A DNA stretch of 25,000 nt, taken from assembly GCA_001586965.3 (NCBI GenBank), contig LUCW03000285.1, positions 15,001 to 40,000 of the forward strand. The letters are read 5' to 3'. A program made the translations under genes and the position numbers. Shown here in pieces: positions 1 through 11,861 of this stretch. Position 1 is the stretch's first letter; every line of letters starts with the position of its first letter. Below the pieces are notes generated by a model. It saw only the letters and a list, made by a program, of their open reading frames with translations. It was not told where the DNA came from and did no database searches. Source of the DNA: Sphaeroforma sirkka. Taxonomy: Eukaryota > Opisthokonta > Ichthyosporea > Ichthyophonida.

Positions 1-340
1 GAGTATGTGGCTGTGTGTAGGTAACTGATAGGAATGCGTGGATGTCTTAATAGTTGGATGTTTTAATAGACCTTGTACACCCTACAACCCAACCAAATGA
101 GTATGTGGCTGTGTGTCAGTAACTGATAGCAATGCGTGTATGTTTTAATAGATGGATGTTATAATAGACCTTGTACACCCTACTACCCAATCAAATGAGT
201 ATGTAGATGTGTGTAGGTAACTGATAGGAATGCGTGGATGTCTTAATAGATGGATGTTTTAATAGACCTTGTACACCCTACTATCGAGTTGAGTATGTGA
301 CGGTGTGTAGGTAACTGATAGGAATGCTTGGATGTTGATC
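1..340. repeat. 98-bp minisatellite, about 3.5 copies
   Basis: Copies begin at 1, 99, 197 and 291 with GAGTATGT, giving periods of 98, 98 and 94. Each copy carries a GTGTGTAGGTAACTGATAGG-like core, then ATG(C)GTGGATG, a TTAATAGA stretch and CTTGTACACCCTAC. The last copy is partial and changes after the core into GATGTTGATCTGATACCAA. That makes it resemble the 59-bp repeats at 3672-3830 on the other side of the UBR-like gene. No coding potential is seen. The repeat continues past the left edge of the window. Confidence 0.9.
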
Positions 341-841
341 TGATACCAAATCGAGATAGCCTGTGTGGGGTGGGGGGGTCCCAAGATATAAGATTGGAGA
401 TGTGTAAGGCTTGGCACATGTAGCTTTCCTATATATGCCATTGGTTACTACCACTAGTAGTCTGAGATGTGTATAGGTAGTGGCACTTACATCGCTGTTG
501 TGTATGCTCATGTTAACTGTTGTATCCTCGCCCAAGCCTCTTGGGTGTTATTGGAGCATCCGGTGCACACACAGTATGTTCGCGTGCCGTGGTTAGTCAC
601 AGCAGGCTTTATCACTGTTGCTGCTGAGGGACGCTATATATGTGTTTGAGCTTACACACACATACGCACACACACACACATACACACATACACACACGCT
701 CACTCTCACCCACTTCACCCAAGCAAACCTGTACTTAAAGTTCTTTACGTAGCCAGTTGTGTGTACACCAGTGCGTCCGTACACAACACACCCATTAACA
801 ATTTAATATCACACCACACCCAACCCCAACCCCACCTGCAG
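341..841. other. Non-coding stretch upstream of the first visible UBR exon
   Basis: This is probably intron of the UBR-like gene, because the exon that follows opens with an acceptor (CCCACCTGCAG, ending at 841). It contains a G-run near 366-377 and a CA-rich simple repeat at 653-698. A 60-codon open frame at 467-649 on the + strand looks more coding-like than its surroundings. It does not match the UBR segment expected here and has no clear splice sites, so it is not called. Confidence 0.5.
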
Positions 842-3509
<2,668 letters not shown>

Positions 3510-3526
3510 CTGATTCATATAGGCGA

Positions 3527-3532
3527 AATAAA
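3527..3532 (+). terminator. Polyadenylation signal of the UBR-like gene
   Basis: A canonical AATAAA starts 18 nt after the end of the TAG stop, implying a very short 3' UTR. This is inferred from position and consensus only. Confidence 0.65.
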
Positions 3533-3671
3533 TGGATACAAATGGTATTTCGACTGTTTCCATGACCAGTAAGTCTGAGATACCCGACTCTCAAATAGTC
3601 TGATACCCGGCCAGTACGGTCCATACCAGTGTGCTTTCAAAACTATATGGCGAGTGTAAGAAATGCAGCTT

Positions 3672-3830
3672 TGTCTAGTAAACTGATATATAATCCTGAA
3701 TGGTTGATACCAAGTGAGTACATCTGGACGTGTCTAGTTAACTGATATGAATGCTTGAATGCTTGATACCAAGTGAGTATACGTAGATGTGTCTACTTAA
3801 CTGATATACATCCTTGAATGCTTCTTTTCA
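3672..3830. repeat. 59-bp minisatellite, about 2.7 copies
   Basis: TGTCTA(G/C) recurs at 3672, 3731 and 3790 (period 59), followed by TTAACTGATAT, a CTTGAATG element and TTGATACCAAGTGAGTA. Its core is shared with the 98-bp repeat at 1-340, especially with the last partial copy there. Confidence 0.9.
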
Positions 3831-3926
3831 AAACTGTCTTACTACGAAAACAATACAGCGCTTTATCAGGCCGGGGTGTAGTGCCCTGGATATACTTAGT
3901 TCGCATGAGGTCTGATCTTATCTGCG

Positions 3927-3964
3927 TCTGATCTGATCTGATCTGATCTGATCTGATCTGATCT
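3927..3964. repeat. (TCTGA)n pentamer microsatellite
   Basis: About 7.5 units of TCTGA, preceded by degenerate TCTGATCTTATCTGCG. Confidence 0.95.
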
Positions 3965-4315
3965 CAAACACAATTTGCAAATACTTCTTATACAAAGCTG
4001 ATATGAACCGATCAGCGTTTTCATCTATGGTGTTTACGAGGTGTCGGAGGTGTTGTTTTGGGACGGCAATGTCACCTCACGTCTGCTCGGTGTCACCAAC
4101 AGAGCTTTGTGAGTTGCCTGCACGAGCCATCTACTAGACCTGAAGGTTTGGGTCTCCGTTTGATATAAATATTAATTTAATACACTCCAAATCTACATAT
4201 AGAGTATGTTTCAACAATAACGCGACTAAAGATTTGATTGAACACTATGCCAGCTAGAATCCCTCCTAATATGGAAAAAATTTAAAAACGCATCCGCCGT
4301 TTTCAAAGTACATGT
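3965..4315. other. Intergenic, no recognised gene
   Basis: A roughly 120-bp patch at 3995-4115 has higher GC and a short open + frame (from TATGAACCG to the TGA near 4112) that reads like protein. There is no start codon and no clear splice sites. The rest is AT-rich with nothing recognised. Confidence 0.4.
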
Positions 4316-4657
4316 TTAATAATAGAACGCAGAAACTAGCAAAGCACTAATCTTATGTACCACCCTTTTAAATATACACGTCATGTCATTGACCAAGTGT
4401 CGTACAGCCGCAGCTGCCCGATGCATCGCATACTGCGCGCGTGTTTCAATTTCCTCCAGTTGTTCTTGTTGTTGCTGCTGCATGTATTCTTTCCTCAATC
4501 GCATTTGATGTCTTCTGAATGCTGCTGCTCGTTCGTGAGCCATCATTTTCTCCGCAGCCGTCTGCTTGCGATGTTGCTCAAATTCCGCGCGTTTCAGGGC
4601 TTCTACTTGGAGTTTTTTTTCTAGAAATAATCCGAACGCAAGGCCTACTACTCTCTC
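4316..4657 (-). CDS. Possible C-terminal exon of a coiled-coil protein, unknown
   Basis: The minus frame is open from a stop just above 4657 down to TAA at 4316-4318, at most 113 residues. The first Met is at 4546, but the coding-like signal starts earlier. A short hydrophobic VVGLAFGLFLE stretch is followed by LEKKLQVEALKRAEFEQHRKQ, then a strongly charged Arg/Glu/Gln helix containing QQQQQEQLEEIE, and a less regular tail. The pattern suggests a coiled coil, perhaps after a membrane-adjacent helix. A minus-strand acceptor-like TTATTTCTAG ends at 4621, so this may be a 3' exon whose upstream exons are not found. ATTAAA overlaps the stop and could serve as a polyadenylation signal. No family is recognised. 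It could also be a pseudogene or chance. Confidence 0.35.
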   Translation of the reverse strand, partial: ERVVGLAFGLFLEKKLQVEALKRAEFEQHRKQTAAEKMMAHERAAAFRRHQMRLRKEYMQQQQQEQLEEIETRAQYAMHRAAAAVRHLVNDMTCIFKRVVHKISALLVSAFYY

Positions 4658-5506
4658 TCACTCTCTGTCAGTGTCAGCTCTACTGTCTCTCTCTACAGTA
4701 GTAGAGAGAGACTTATATAGTGAGTGCTGAGCGAGACTGAAGAGTCCCACAACTTCCACAAGCCGGTCCGAAAATCGAAAATCAGACCTTGTATATTTAT
4801 CTAGCTAGGACAGCGTGAGACATCACCCTGGGGCCTGGTGGCCTGGTCTCACACTCTCAATTCTATTCTCAGTATAAAATGCTATATATATAAACAAATA
4901 CACACCCCAAAGAAGCCCCAGACGCCCAAGGGAGAGACGATAGAAACATAAATAAATAGAGGCATAGATAGCGGTATTTATAAATGGACTTTCAAGTTTC
5001 AACTCGACAAAAATAAAAAAATATCAGCAGATTTTGTAGGTTACAGTCACTTTAGTTTTTTTATTTGAGAAAACACATTTTTACCTCTCACACGGCGTCC
5101 AGTACATATTTGTTTTTGTTTTTTTTTAAATAATAGAATTAGGTATTTACAGATTTACATCTATTTCTTACCGAAATGGCTATCGACGGGCGGAGGGTCA
5201 TTTTTGCGCTGTATGGTGTTACAAGGCTATGTACAGCACCCTATAAATTTACGGGAAGGCTTGAAGACTTGAGGTTAGCGTCGGGAGGAAGGCACTCGGG
5301 CACTCACACGGTCTCAGACTCCCGCAGTCCCACTCTCATCAGACTCCCTCTAAAGAACGCCATATGGCCGCAGTTGTTGTTGCAGTTAGGACTTGAGACT
5401 TAGACCTCAAAAGTCCGGGTTTCTGGGGGAGACCGCGTAAAACTGAAAAATGTGGACACAAGATTGCAGTGCAAGATGTAATAAGTATTATTCCTTTTCC
5501 CCCGTG
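4658..5506. other. AT-rich intergenic DNA
   Basis: No gene is seen. It holds a CT/AG-rich patch with a perfect 12-bp inverted repeat (4685-4712), a GTGAGAC...GTCTCAC inverted pair near 4811-4852, and A/T homopolymer tracts around 5010-5130. Confidence 0.6.
4685..4712. repeat. Perfect 12-bp inverted repeat, 4-nt loop
   Basis: GTCTCTCTCTAC and GTAGAGAGAGAC flank AGTA. Similar CTCTCTAC/GTAGAGAG patches recur near 13490, 13730 and 18065, so it may be a local simple-sequence palindrome rather than a specific site. Confidence 0.8.
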
Positions 5507-5636
5507 TGGGCTGTGGACTGTGGACTGTTGACTGTAGACTGTGGAGTGTAGAGTGTAGAGTGTAGAGTGTAGAGTGTAGAGTGTGGACTGTGGACTGTGG
5601 ACTGTGGACTGTGGACTGTGGACTGTGGAGTGCGGA
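5507..5636. repeat. 7-bp minisatellite (TGGACTG / TAGAGTG)
   Basis: About 18 heptamers arranged as TGGACTG units, then a block of TAGAGTG units, then TGGACTG units again. Because the period is not a multiple of three, all three frames of one strand are open, giving spurious Ser/Thr/His-rich ORFs. Confidence 0.95.
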
Positions 5637-6119
5637 GCTGCTGCCACTCCCACCAGCATTGCAGCACAACACTAAACGGCAGCTGCAGTGCTGCACTCAT
5701 GACTCAGTGCCGTGCTGTTGTATGGCTGCACCTGTGAGGGATGAGGCTGTGCACCCAGCCACCACCGCAGCGCAGTCCAGCCCTGCGCATTAATTTTTTG
5801 GGGAATCGAGTTTTGAAATTGCACGAGTTTTGACACCGATGTTTTTTTTCATTTGACTCGAGTTCAAACCGGAGTAAACGAGTTACTCCACGATAGTTTT
5901 CACAAGTTTTGTGGTTTGCCAACGAGTTTCGAAACGCGCGAGCCAAACCAAAAAAAAACTGAGGTGTCAACACTCAACACGAGCGTAATTTTAAAAAAAC
6001 AAAAATAAAAACGAAATTAACGCGATTTGAAAACTATGTTAATATATATGGCCAATAAAATCACATAAGGCCGATCTGCAGACAAAACTTGGTTTGTATT
6101 GATATTAAAATATTAAAAT
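5637..6119. other. Intergenic DNA without a recognised gene
   Basis: A moderately GC-rich stretch (5637-5790) with CTGCAC/GCAGTG words is followed by AT-rich DNA with runs of A. No convincing ORF, splice sites or RNA gene were seen. Confidence 0.5.
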
Positions 6120-6760
6120 ACATTTGAATAAACCTACACCAAATACATGCGTGTGAAAATGCATACATGCATCATGAATGCCAAAACATGCATGCATTTT
6201 TGCATACATACATAATTTTATGCATAAATACATGCAAACAAAAAAAACAATATGCATCAGGCATGTTGAACGCGATAAACGCATCCATGCATGCAGCTTC
6301 AACTGCAAGCAGTTTTGAAAGAAAGTACATTTTTTGCATGCACGCATATATGAAAGCCAAAAAAAATTGCGTGCATTCTTTCAAAACTGCACGCACACAT
6401 AAATGTTGTATGCAAGCATGTTTTCAGGCTGCTTTGCTTGCATAAATGTATTTTTTTGTATGCATGCACAATATAATGCAAAACAAATTTTGCACGCATG
6501 GACGAATTCTAAATACATTAATGCATGCTTGCATGATTGAAACAAGAATGCATTCATGCATACAAAACTCAAAAGCATGCATGCAGGTTTGAATACATTG
6601 TTGAATACATTCATGCATGCATGCATGCATGCATGGTTGCAAACAAGAATGCATTCGTGCCTTCGAAACTCAAAAGCAGGCAGGCAATGTTTTGTGAGTG
6701 CAAAAAAACGGCTCATGCACGCATTCAATACTGCATGTGTCGTCATTGTCTTACTGCAAA
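6120..6760. repeat. TGCA/CATGCATG-rich degenerate repeat region
   Basis: The tetramers TGCA and ATGC occur at very high density in an A-rich background, including an uninterrupted CATGCATGCATGCATGCATG run near 6613-6634. Longer degenerate units recur, such as GAATGCATTC...AAAACTCAAAAGCATGCATGCAGG near 6547 and GAATGCATTC...GAAACTCAAAAGCAGGCAGGCA near 6647. Overlapping Cys/His/Met-rich ORFs on both strands are products of the tetramers. Confidence 0.8.
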
Positions 6761-7364
6761 TATAATGGGTCCTCTTCTGATTGCAGCAGCTGATCAGCAA
6801 TTCAATTCAGCTCATCGGTGTTCACAGATTGTTGCGTGAAGTATATCCCATTTCGTCTCTTGATTTATAGGTGTGGTACATATATAATCAGTGTTAACGT
6901 CACTTCAACAATGATTATATAGGAGAAATATCCAGCGGGAAAGAATCTATTTAACTTTCGTGCCAGTAGCCCAAACCCGTGAAGATTGGCGGATGGAATA
7001 TTCCCGCAGAAGTAAATACAATAAAAATAAAAATATTGAAAAATGATGCATATTACATACGAAACATTTTTAGGGTCGTGGACTCGTGGCTTACGGTTCG
7101 TAGATGGTTGAGATGGAGTGATTCCATTAGCTATATATATTAACTACTATTTTCATTTTTAGTGTCGTAAACTACACAATATATTTTTTATTTTTTTTTG
7201 CTACAGAATTTGTCTCCTGCGAGACAGTACATTGTTTTTTTCCTACATAGTAGAACGATTTTTATATTTTGAAATGTCACATCAGTCAGGGCAGGCACAA
7301 ACATTTTTTGATTGACTCACCAGATGTCATTTCCATTTGTGAGAACTCACAAGTTCGAGTACAT
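6761..7364. other. AT-rich intergenic DNA
   Basis: No gene is seen. A perfect 10-bp inverted repeat (TATATAATCA at 6881 and TGATTATATA at 6912) surrounds a 21-nt loop. Confidence 0.5.
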
Positions 7365-7419
7365 AAGGTCTTTATAAAAAGACTGTACAAGTAAGGTCTT
7401 TATAAAAAGACTGTGCACT
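7365..7419. repeat. 28-bp direct duplication containing a palindrome
   Basis: AAGGTCTTTATAAAAAGACTGT occurs at 7365 and again at 7393. Each copy holds GTCTTT-ATAA-AAAGAC, a 6-bp arm inverted repeat with a TATAAA-like centre. It lies directly upstream of a 43-codon ORF at 7420. Confidence 0.85.
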
Positions 7420-7551
7420 ATGAGTAGGGTAAACAAAATCGGTCGTATAATAAATATTGCACCAAAATTCAATGTGCGGCGACAGACGCGACTGTTAATA
7501 GATCGAATTGATCGTGATCCCCACGAAAGAAGCACTGCTTGTAGACTATAA
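7420..7551 (+). CDS. Small ORF, 43 codons, basic peptide, unknown
   Basis: ATG at 7420, TAA at 7549-7551. The peptide begins MSRVNKIGRI and contains NVRRQTRLLIDRIDR, rich in Arg and Ile. It stands out from its AT-rich surroundings by an Arg-rich protein-like composition. There is no family match, no conserved motif and no splice evidence. It could be an exon or a transposon scrap, or chance. Confidence 0.2.
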   Translation: MSRVNKIGRIINIAPKFNVRRQTRLLIDRIDRDPHERSTACRL

Positions 7552-7970
7552 AAAGTAAATCGGCCGTAGCATTGCTTCTAAATGCATGTTATAGTTTTGA
7601 TGTTTGATGCAAGTCATCCACAGTGAGCACATGTTAAGTTTTGATATTTGATACAAGTCAATATCATTCACTACTCAAAGATGTGTTTAAAAGACGCTTG
7701 GAGAGATTGACAATGAGTGCACGCGAGCCATGGACTGTAGAAATCATTTATATTTTATGAAATACTGTATTATGCTCTTTCAAGTTTGAACTTCTCTATC
7801 GTGCTGAGAGCCCTTGTGGCAATCTGCGCTTATTGTGGGACCGGTCGCAACTACATTATTCCAGTTGTTAGTGTCTAGACTGCGATGCGCTCATATCGTT
7901 GTCTGTTTGCGCCTGTAATAACGGTTGAAGAATCTTAGAGCTTAATTAATTACATTTTACGGATTGTCAA
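7552..7970. other. Intergenic, with a 45-bp imperfect duplication
   Basis: CATGTTA(TA)GTTTTGAT(G/A)TTTGAT(G/A)CAAGTCA occurs at 7585 and again at 7630. The rest lies downstream of the minus-strand gene ending at 7971 and would include its 3' UTR. No clear polyadenylation signal was recognised. Confidence 0.5.
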
Positions 7971-8846
7971 TCACGCTAATGAGAACGTTCTTTCCGAATC
8001 AATAAGAGCGAGCTCGTTAAAACGTGAGAAATCTCCGACTGGCGACAGAAGATTCTGGCCTATACTTGGTTCCAGTTCCAGGTCAAATGCGTCGAAGCTC
8101 CACCCAACAGAACTGAGAGAAGGCGTCGTCGAGTTCAGGGATAACATGGAAGACTGTGTGTCCATTCGTTCTAAGGTATAATTCGTGCCTGTGTTCGGAT
8201 TGAGTAGTCCTAGGTGCTGTGTGGGTGACTCAGGAAGACTAGTCGAAACAGGCGAATACATGTGTATATCTAGCAAACCGCTCGCCATTGGTACAGAATC
8301 AAGCAGTCCCAGATTTCCCAACGTGGTAGCTACAGCCAAATCCGAGTCGGGAATCAGCGCAGGAAAAGCATTTGATCTTTCAGTTGGAGAAACTGTTGAA
8401 ATCGTCGGTAATAAATCGAATTCAGGAAGGATTTGTGTTGGTTGGTTCAGATTATCAGGCACCAGACCCTTGAGTAATATATCGGAGAACGCAGTCTGAC
8501 AACGTTTGAAATCATAGTAAGGGGTTCTGGGTGTATGTAAGGGTAGAAAGCTTGACTGTGTAGGTAAGATAGGTAGGTTCGATTGTACTTGGCCCATAGG
8601 TGCAACAGGCCGTACGTGTTGTACACGAGGCAGAGTGGTCGTCTTTTTAGGACTCATCTGCTGTCTCGAAATTGATATTTTACGCACTGAGTGTACTGAA
8701 GGCTCACTCCTGGATCTCTTCGCTCCTACCTTCGCATTTGCATCCGCCTCTTTGGATCTTCTCTTAGTGCTGCTCTTAGAAACAAAATCGGCTTGCTTCG
8801 CATAGTGCCACTTACGGTAGACAGTGTTGGCCTGTGTACATGTCAT
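7971..8846 (-). CDS. Hypothetical Ser/Pro/Leu-rich nuclear-type protein, possible transcriptional regulator
   Basis: The protein is 291 residues from ATG at 8846-8844 (MTCTQANTVYRKW); the frame is also open four codons further upstream through a TTG. Basic clusters (TKRRSK, GAKRSRSE) lie within the first 50 residues and could act as nuclear localisation signals. The remainder is low-complexity Ser/Thr/Pro/Leu with short hydrophobic-acidic blocks (PEFDLLP, FDAFDLELEP, FNELALID) like activation segments. No DNA-binding domain is seen. A possible acceptor (ATGTACACAG, just inside the start) with TACTGAC upstream leaves open that this is the last exon of a longer gene whose domain-bearing exons lie to the right. 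None were found between 8847 and 9100. Composition is coding-like and this is by far the longest non-repeat ORF in its neighbourhood. Function is inference. Confidence 0.7.
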   Translation of the reverse strand: MTCTQANTVYRKWHYAKQADFVSKSSTKRRSKEADANAKVGAKRSRSEPSVHSVRKISISRQQMSPKKTTTLPRVQHVRPVAPMGQVQSNLPILPTQSSFLPLHTPRTPYYDFKRCQTAFSDILLKGLVPDNLNQPTQILPEFDLLPTISTVSPTERSNAFPALIPDSDLAVATTLGNLGLLDSVPMASGLLDIHMYSPVSTSLPESPTQHLGLLNPNTGTNYTLERMDTQSSMLSLNSTTPSLSSVGWSFDAFDLELEPSIGQNLLSPVGDFSRFNELALIDSERTFSLA

Positions 8847-9416
8847 TTTATTTCTCAATTATATGAAAGAGATGATACGATGCCTGTCAGTAATATCGTT
8901 TAAATGTATTCAGCGATAACAGTGACCGTATGGAAAACTTTATCGTATAGAAGTAATGCTCAATTCGGATGCAGCGTTGACCTATATGAAGTTCCTGTCA
9001 CGAAAATCCTGACAAGCTATGTGATGTTCAACTCTTGTAAAATTATGTGGATAGGTCGTTTTCCGTTATGCACTTTTATGCTTTGACAATTTCACATTCG
9101 GCAGTTGGCCAGGGCCCCAGGGGCCCAGCCCCCTGGGCACTTCGCAAGTTCACAGACTCATCAGATGATCAGTGTTAACAAATTTTATTTTATTTTATAT
9201 TTTTATATTTTGTTCTTTGTTTGTTTTTGTTTTGTTCTGATCTGATGTTTTGAAAAAAACAAAAAGCACAACTGTATAATTTAGGGCTATGGGTGCCTAA
9301 TCGCCTATGGCACAACCAAAAAAATCTCTCTCATAATTTCAAATTTGACGTCGAGCTTTTGTTCTTCAATAGATCAAAACTAAATATATATTTACGTCAC
9401 TACTCACTATATACGA
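8847..9416. other. Intergenic, upstream of the 7971-8846 gene
   Basis: It presumably holds the promoter of the minus-strand gene; no core element can be assigned. A GC-rich patch at 9108-9142 (GGCCCCAGGGGCCCAG then CCCCCTGGGC) could fold into a hairpin. The rest is AT-rich. Confidence 0.45.
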
Positions 9417-9490
9417 GTGGATTCTGTGGACTCTGTTGTGGACTCTGTGGACTCTGTGGACTCTGTGGACTCTCGCGTGGATTCTGTGGG
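9417..9490. repeat. 9-bp minisatellite (TGGACTCTG)
   Basis: About eight TGG(A)(C/T)TCTG units with some variation. It shares the TGGACT word with the 7-bp minisatellite at 5507. Confidence 0.93.
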
Positions 9491-10511
9491 CAGTATTGAG
9501 TATATAAACCCTATACCCAACGGACCCTCTCTCTCTTTCTCTAGTAGTCCCTACTCCCTACGAACTTCAGCCGAAGTCGGTTGGCACAAACAACTTGTCC
9601 AGTTATCCAAGTGACCTGTACTCGGCTGTGACCTAGACATTGATGAGTAATTAACCATTGAGAGTGATTTGATTTCAGTCATATTTATTACTTTTTAAAT
9701 ATCAAAAAAAAATACTTCTCTCTTTTTTATTTTCCTCTTTTTTTTAGTTTGTTATTATTTTTTAAATTGTATAATAAATATAAATAATAAACAAACAAAA
9801 AATAAATGTCACAAACGCACAAGATGTCACAACTTCACATTTGTTTTAAAAAAAATGTATTCACTAATAAATATATTATCTGTATATTCATTTGTTTTTT
9901 TTAAACTATTCCAAAAACTGTTGTATATTTAAAATATATACAACAGTCAGTCATACACACACATGTTTTCTATTCATATTTTTATAAATTATTTATTGTT
10001 TTAAAACAAAACATTAAAAAACAACAAGTTAACAACACACGAATAACTTTAAAAAATGTATGTTACATATTTACCCACGAGCCTTCAGCCCTCAGGTGCT
10101 CAGCCCTGCCCTCGAACCTCAGGGCCTCATATTTATTTATGTAAATACTCTTTTTTTTCCAAAGTCTCATAGTGACATAATTTTTTTCTTTTTGATTTTT
10201 TTCAAAAAACTTGCTCACAGGCCACATTGGCTAAGCTCATTACGTTATGGGGGTATGGAATAGAAGTTGAATGTAAACGCATATTGAATGTGTTCGGCAA
10301 ATGCGAGTTCAGTAATCAAAAGAACCTAAATATCTGTTATTTTATGGGACTGGTTTGTATGGGAAAAATATTAAACACAAAATGTTTAGACTCGCAAGGT
10401 GCACTTATGAGCATACAAAGGACCGCAAATAGAATAAAGTTGGACGTAAAAAGTTTTATTTATAAAAGTTTTAACTGAAACCGATTTGAGGTTAGGGCTA
10501 CAGCCCAATAA
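9491..10511. other. AT-rich intergenic DNA
   Basis: Many T and A tracts. A palindrome with 11-bp arms (CTGTTGTATAT 9918-9928 and ATATACAACAG 9936-9946) is present. Frames at 10060-10263 and 10227-10478 have no recognisable features and are not called. Confidence 0.5.
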
Positions 10512-11861
10512 TCTGAGCTACCATGTCATTATTATGTAACGATCTGTACGTTTTCTTATTGCATTTTGGGAAAGCACATGATTCTTTTTTCTTAATTAAG
10601 AATCTGAACCCAATTCCTATTAATCCTTTACCCAAAATCGGCAGAATCCAAAACTTAAACCCATTTTTTTCGCTACGTGATTATTAATTAAGAATAAGAT
10701 ACTAATCGTGTCAAAGCGGTGGTACTTAATAATAAATTCCTCATGCGTACTTCCTATTTCTTAATTAAGTCAATTTTTTGTTTCAAGATAATTTCTTAAT
10801 AATGAACGGCATATTAAGTGAGATAACATTCATATTTCTTAAAAAATATTATTTGGCGCTTGTGTACACGACTACACATGTGATGAAGATCTTACCACTA
10901 CGAATAAATAATTAAATACATACTAACATACAACTTTAACAGACCACAACTTCAAAGCTGTGCTCAGTATAAATCATCAATAACTATTCACAACGAACAA
11001 GTAGGACAAGATTATAGCATGGCCAGTGGACGAAATCTTTTTACATCGTCGTACCATTGTTTGGCGTGCTTCTTCTCATAATGTATTATAGCATTATTCG
11101 CATTCTTGCGATTCCATGAGTAAGTTTTAGTGTTGTCGCAATACCTGCAGGTAGCTTTGTTGCAATCGTCATCGTCAACTTTAAACTTTGTGGCTGCGAA
11201 ATTTAGTTTTTGTTCTTTTGTTATCCCTCGATAAAGTTTCAAACAACTATACTGGCTTGCATCGTCAATAGCATCAATGTTAATCGGCTGCATCCTCTTG
11301 ATAGAGGATCGCACATTATCTGATTTTCGCACACTCTTTTCAGAGGGGGTAATGGTGTCAGGATCGGTAGCTGTTGTTCGCCCAGTGCCGTCACTTTTCT
11401 CCGCCATACTTACATTCACTTCTACACTTCTACGCCCAATGCACAACCCCTATATAAATAAAAGTTTGTACTGAGAAAACAATTGCATGTTATAGTAATA
11501 GACTTTGCCTTGAGACCTAGTCCCTCACATGCTATAAAAATAAGTACCGGTTCTTAAAATTTCTTCAGATATCGGTATACATGATTATTAATAATTCTTA
11601 AAAAATTTAAAAAGATATCATACACGATTCTTAATAAGTCTATAACCTGCCTTAATCCTTCTTTCTTAATCAAGAAATAGAATATTTCTTAATGGCCCAA
11701 AATTGCGCTGCATACTTCATAATTCCCAATTCTCAATTTGCTCACCATGCATAAATCTTAAATTTTCAAATTCAGGAATGTGCCTTAATACGTATTTCTT
11801 ACAAAAATTACGGCAATTATTCTACTTAATTTTTTTTCGTAATAATGACATGGTAGGTCGG
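10512..11861. mobile_element. Probable hAT-like DNA transposon relic with a BED zinc-finger ORF
   Basis: Perfect 17-bp terminal inverted repeats CTACCATGTCATTATTA lie at 10518-10534 and, inverted, at 11840-11856. Allowing two mismatches they extend to 23 bp (TCNGANCTACC...), from 10512 and to 11861/11862. Outside them, GCCCAATA on the left (10503-10510) resembles GCCCATAT on the right (about 11863-11870), an imperfect 8-bp target duplication. Both subterminal zones carry many TTCTTAAT(T)AAG-type motifs, for example near 10589, 10687, 10759, 10791, 11622, 11667 and 11692. Subterminal repeats, 8-bp duplications and a BED finger are typical of hAT elements. No hAT catalytic or dimerisation region remains, so it is internally deleted and non-autonomous. 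Confidence 0.7.
11012..11407 (-). CDS. BED-type zinc-finger protein, truncated hAT transposase N-terminus
   Basis: The protein is 131 residues from ATG at 11407-11405 (MAEKSDG); an in-frame extension to 11446 starts with GTG-type or weaker sequence. After a polar disordered stretch comes a BED finger. C87-x2-C90 lies in ATCRYCDNTK and H109-x4-H114 in IIHYEKKH, with aromatic and basic residues between. BED fingers bind DNA and are found at the N-terminus of hAT transposases and of host proteins derived from them. The frame stops shortly after the finger (KRFRPLAML), with no catalytic domain. It lies centrally between the inverted repeats at 10518 and 11856. Either it is a decayed transposase or a BED-only protein that could bind the subterminal motifs. 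Confidence 0.7.
   Translation of the reverse strand: MAEKSDGTGRTTATDPDTITPSEKSVRKSDNVRSSIKRMQPINIDAIDDASQYSCLKLYRGITKEQKLNFAATKFKVDDDDCNKATCRYCDNTKTYSWNRKNANNAIIHYEKKHAKQWYDDVKRFRPLAML

Noticed and set aside
1..340. CRISPR-like array
   Set aside because: The copies are head-to-tail repeats without unique spacers, and the context is eukaryotic; it is a minisatellite. The same applies to 24332-24473 and 21751-21900.
467..649. Possible upstream UBR exon
   Set aside because: It is open for 60 codons but does not resemble the UBR segment expected before [10 protein letters not shown] and has no convincing splice sites.
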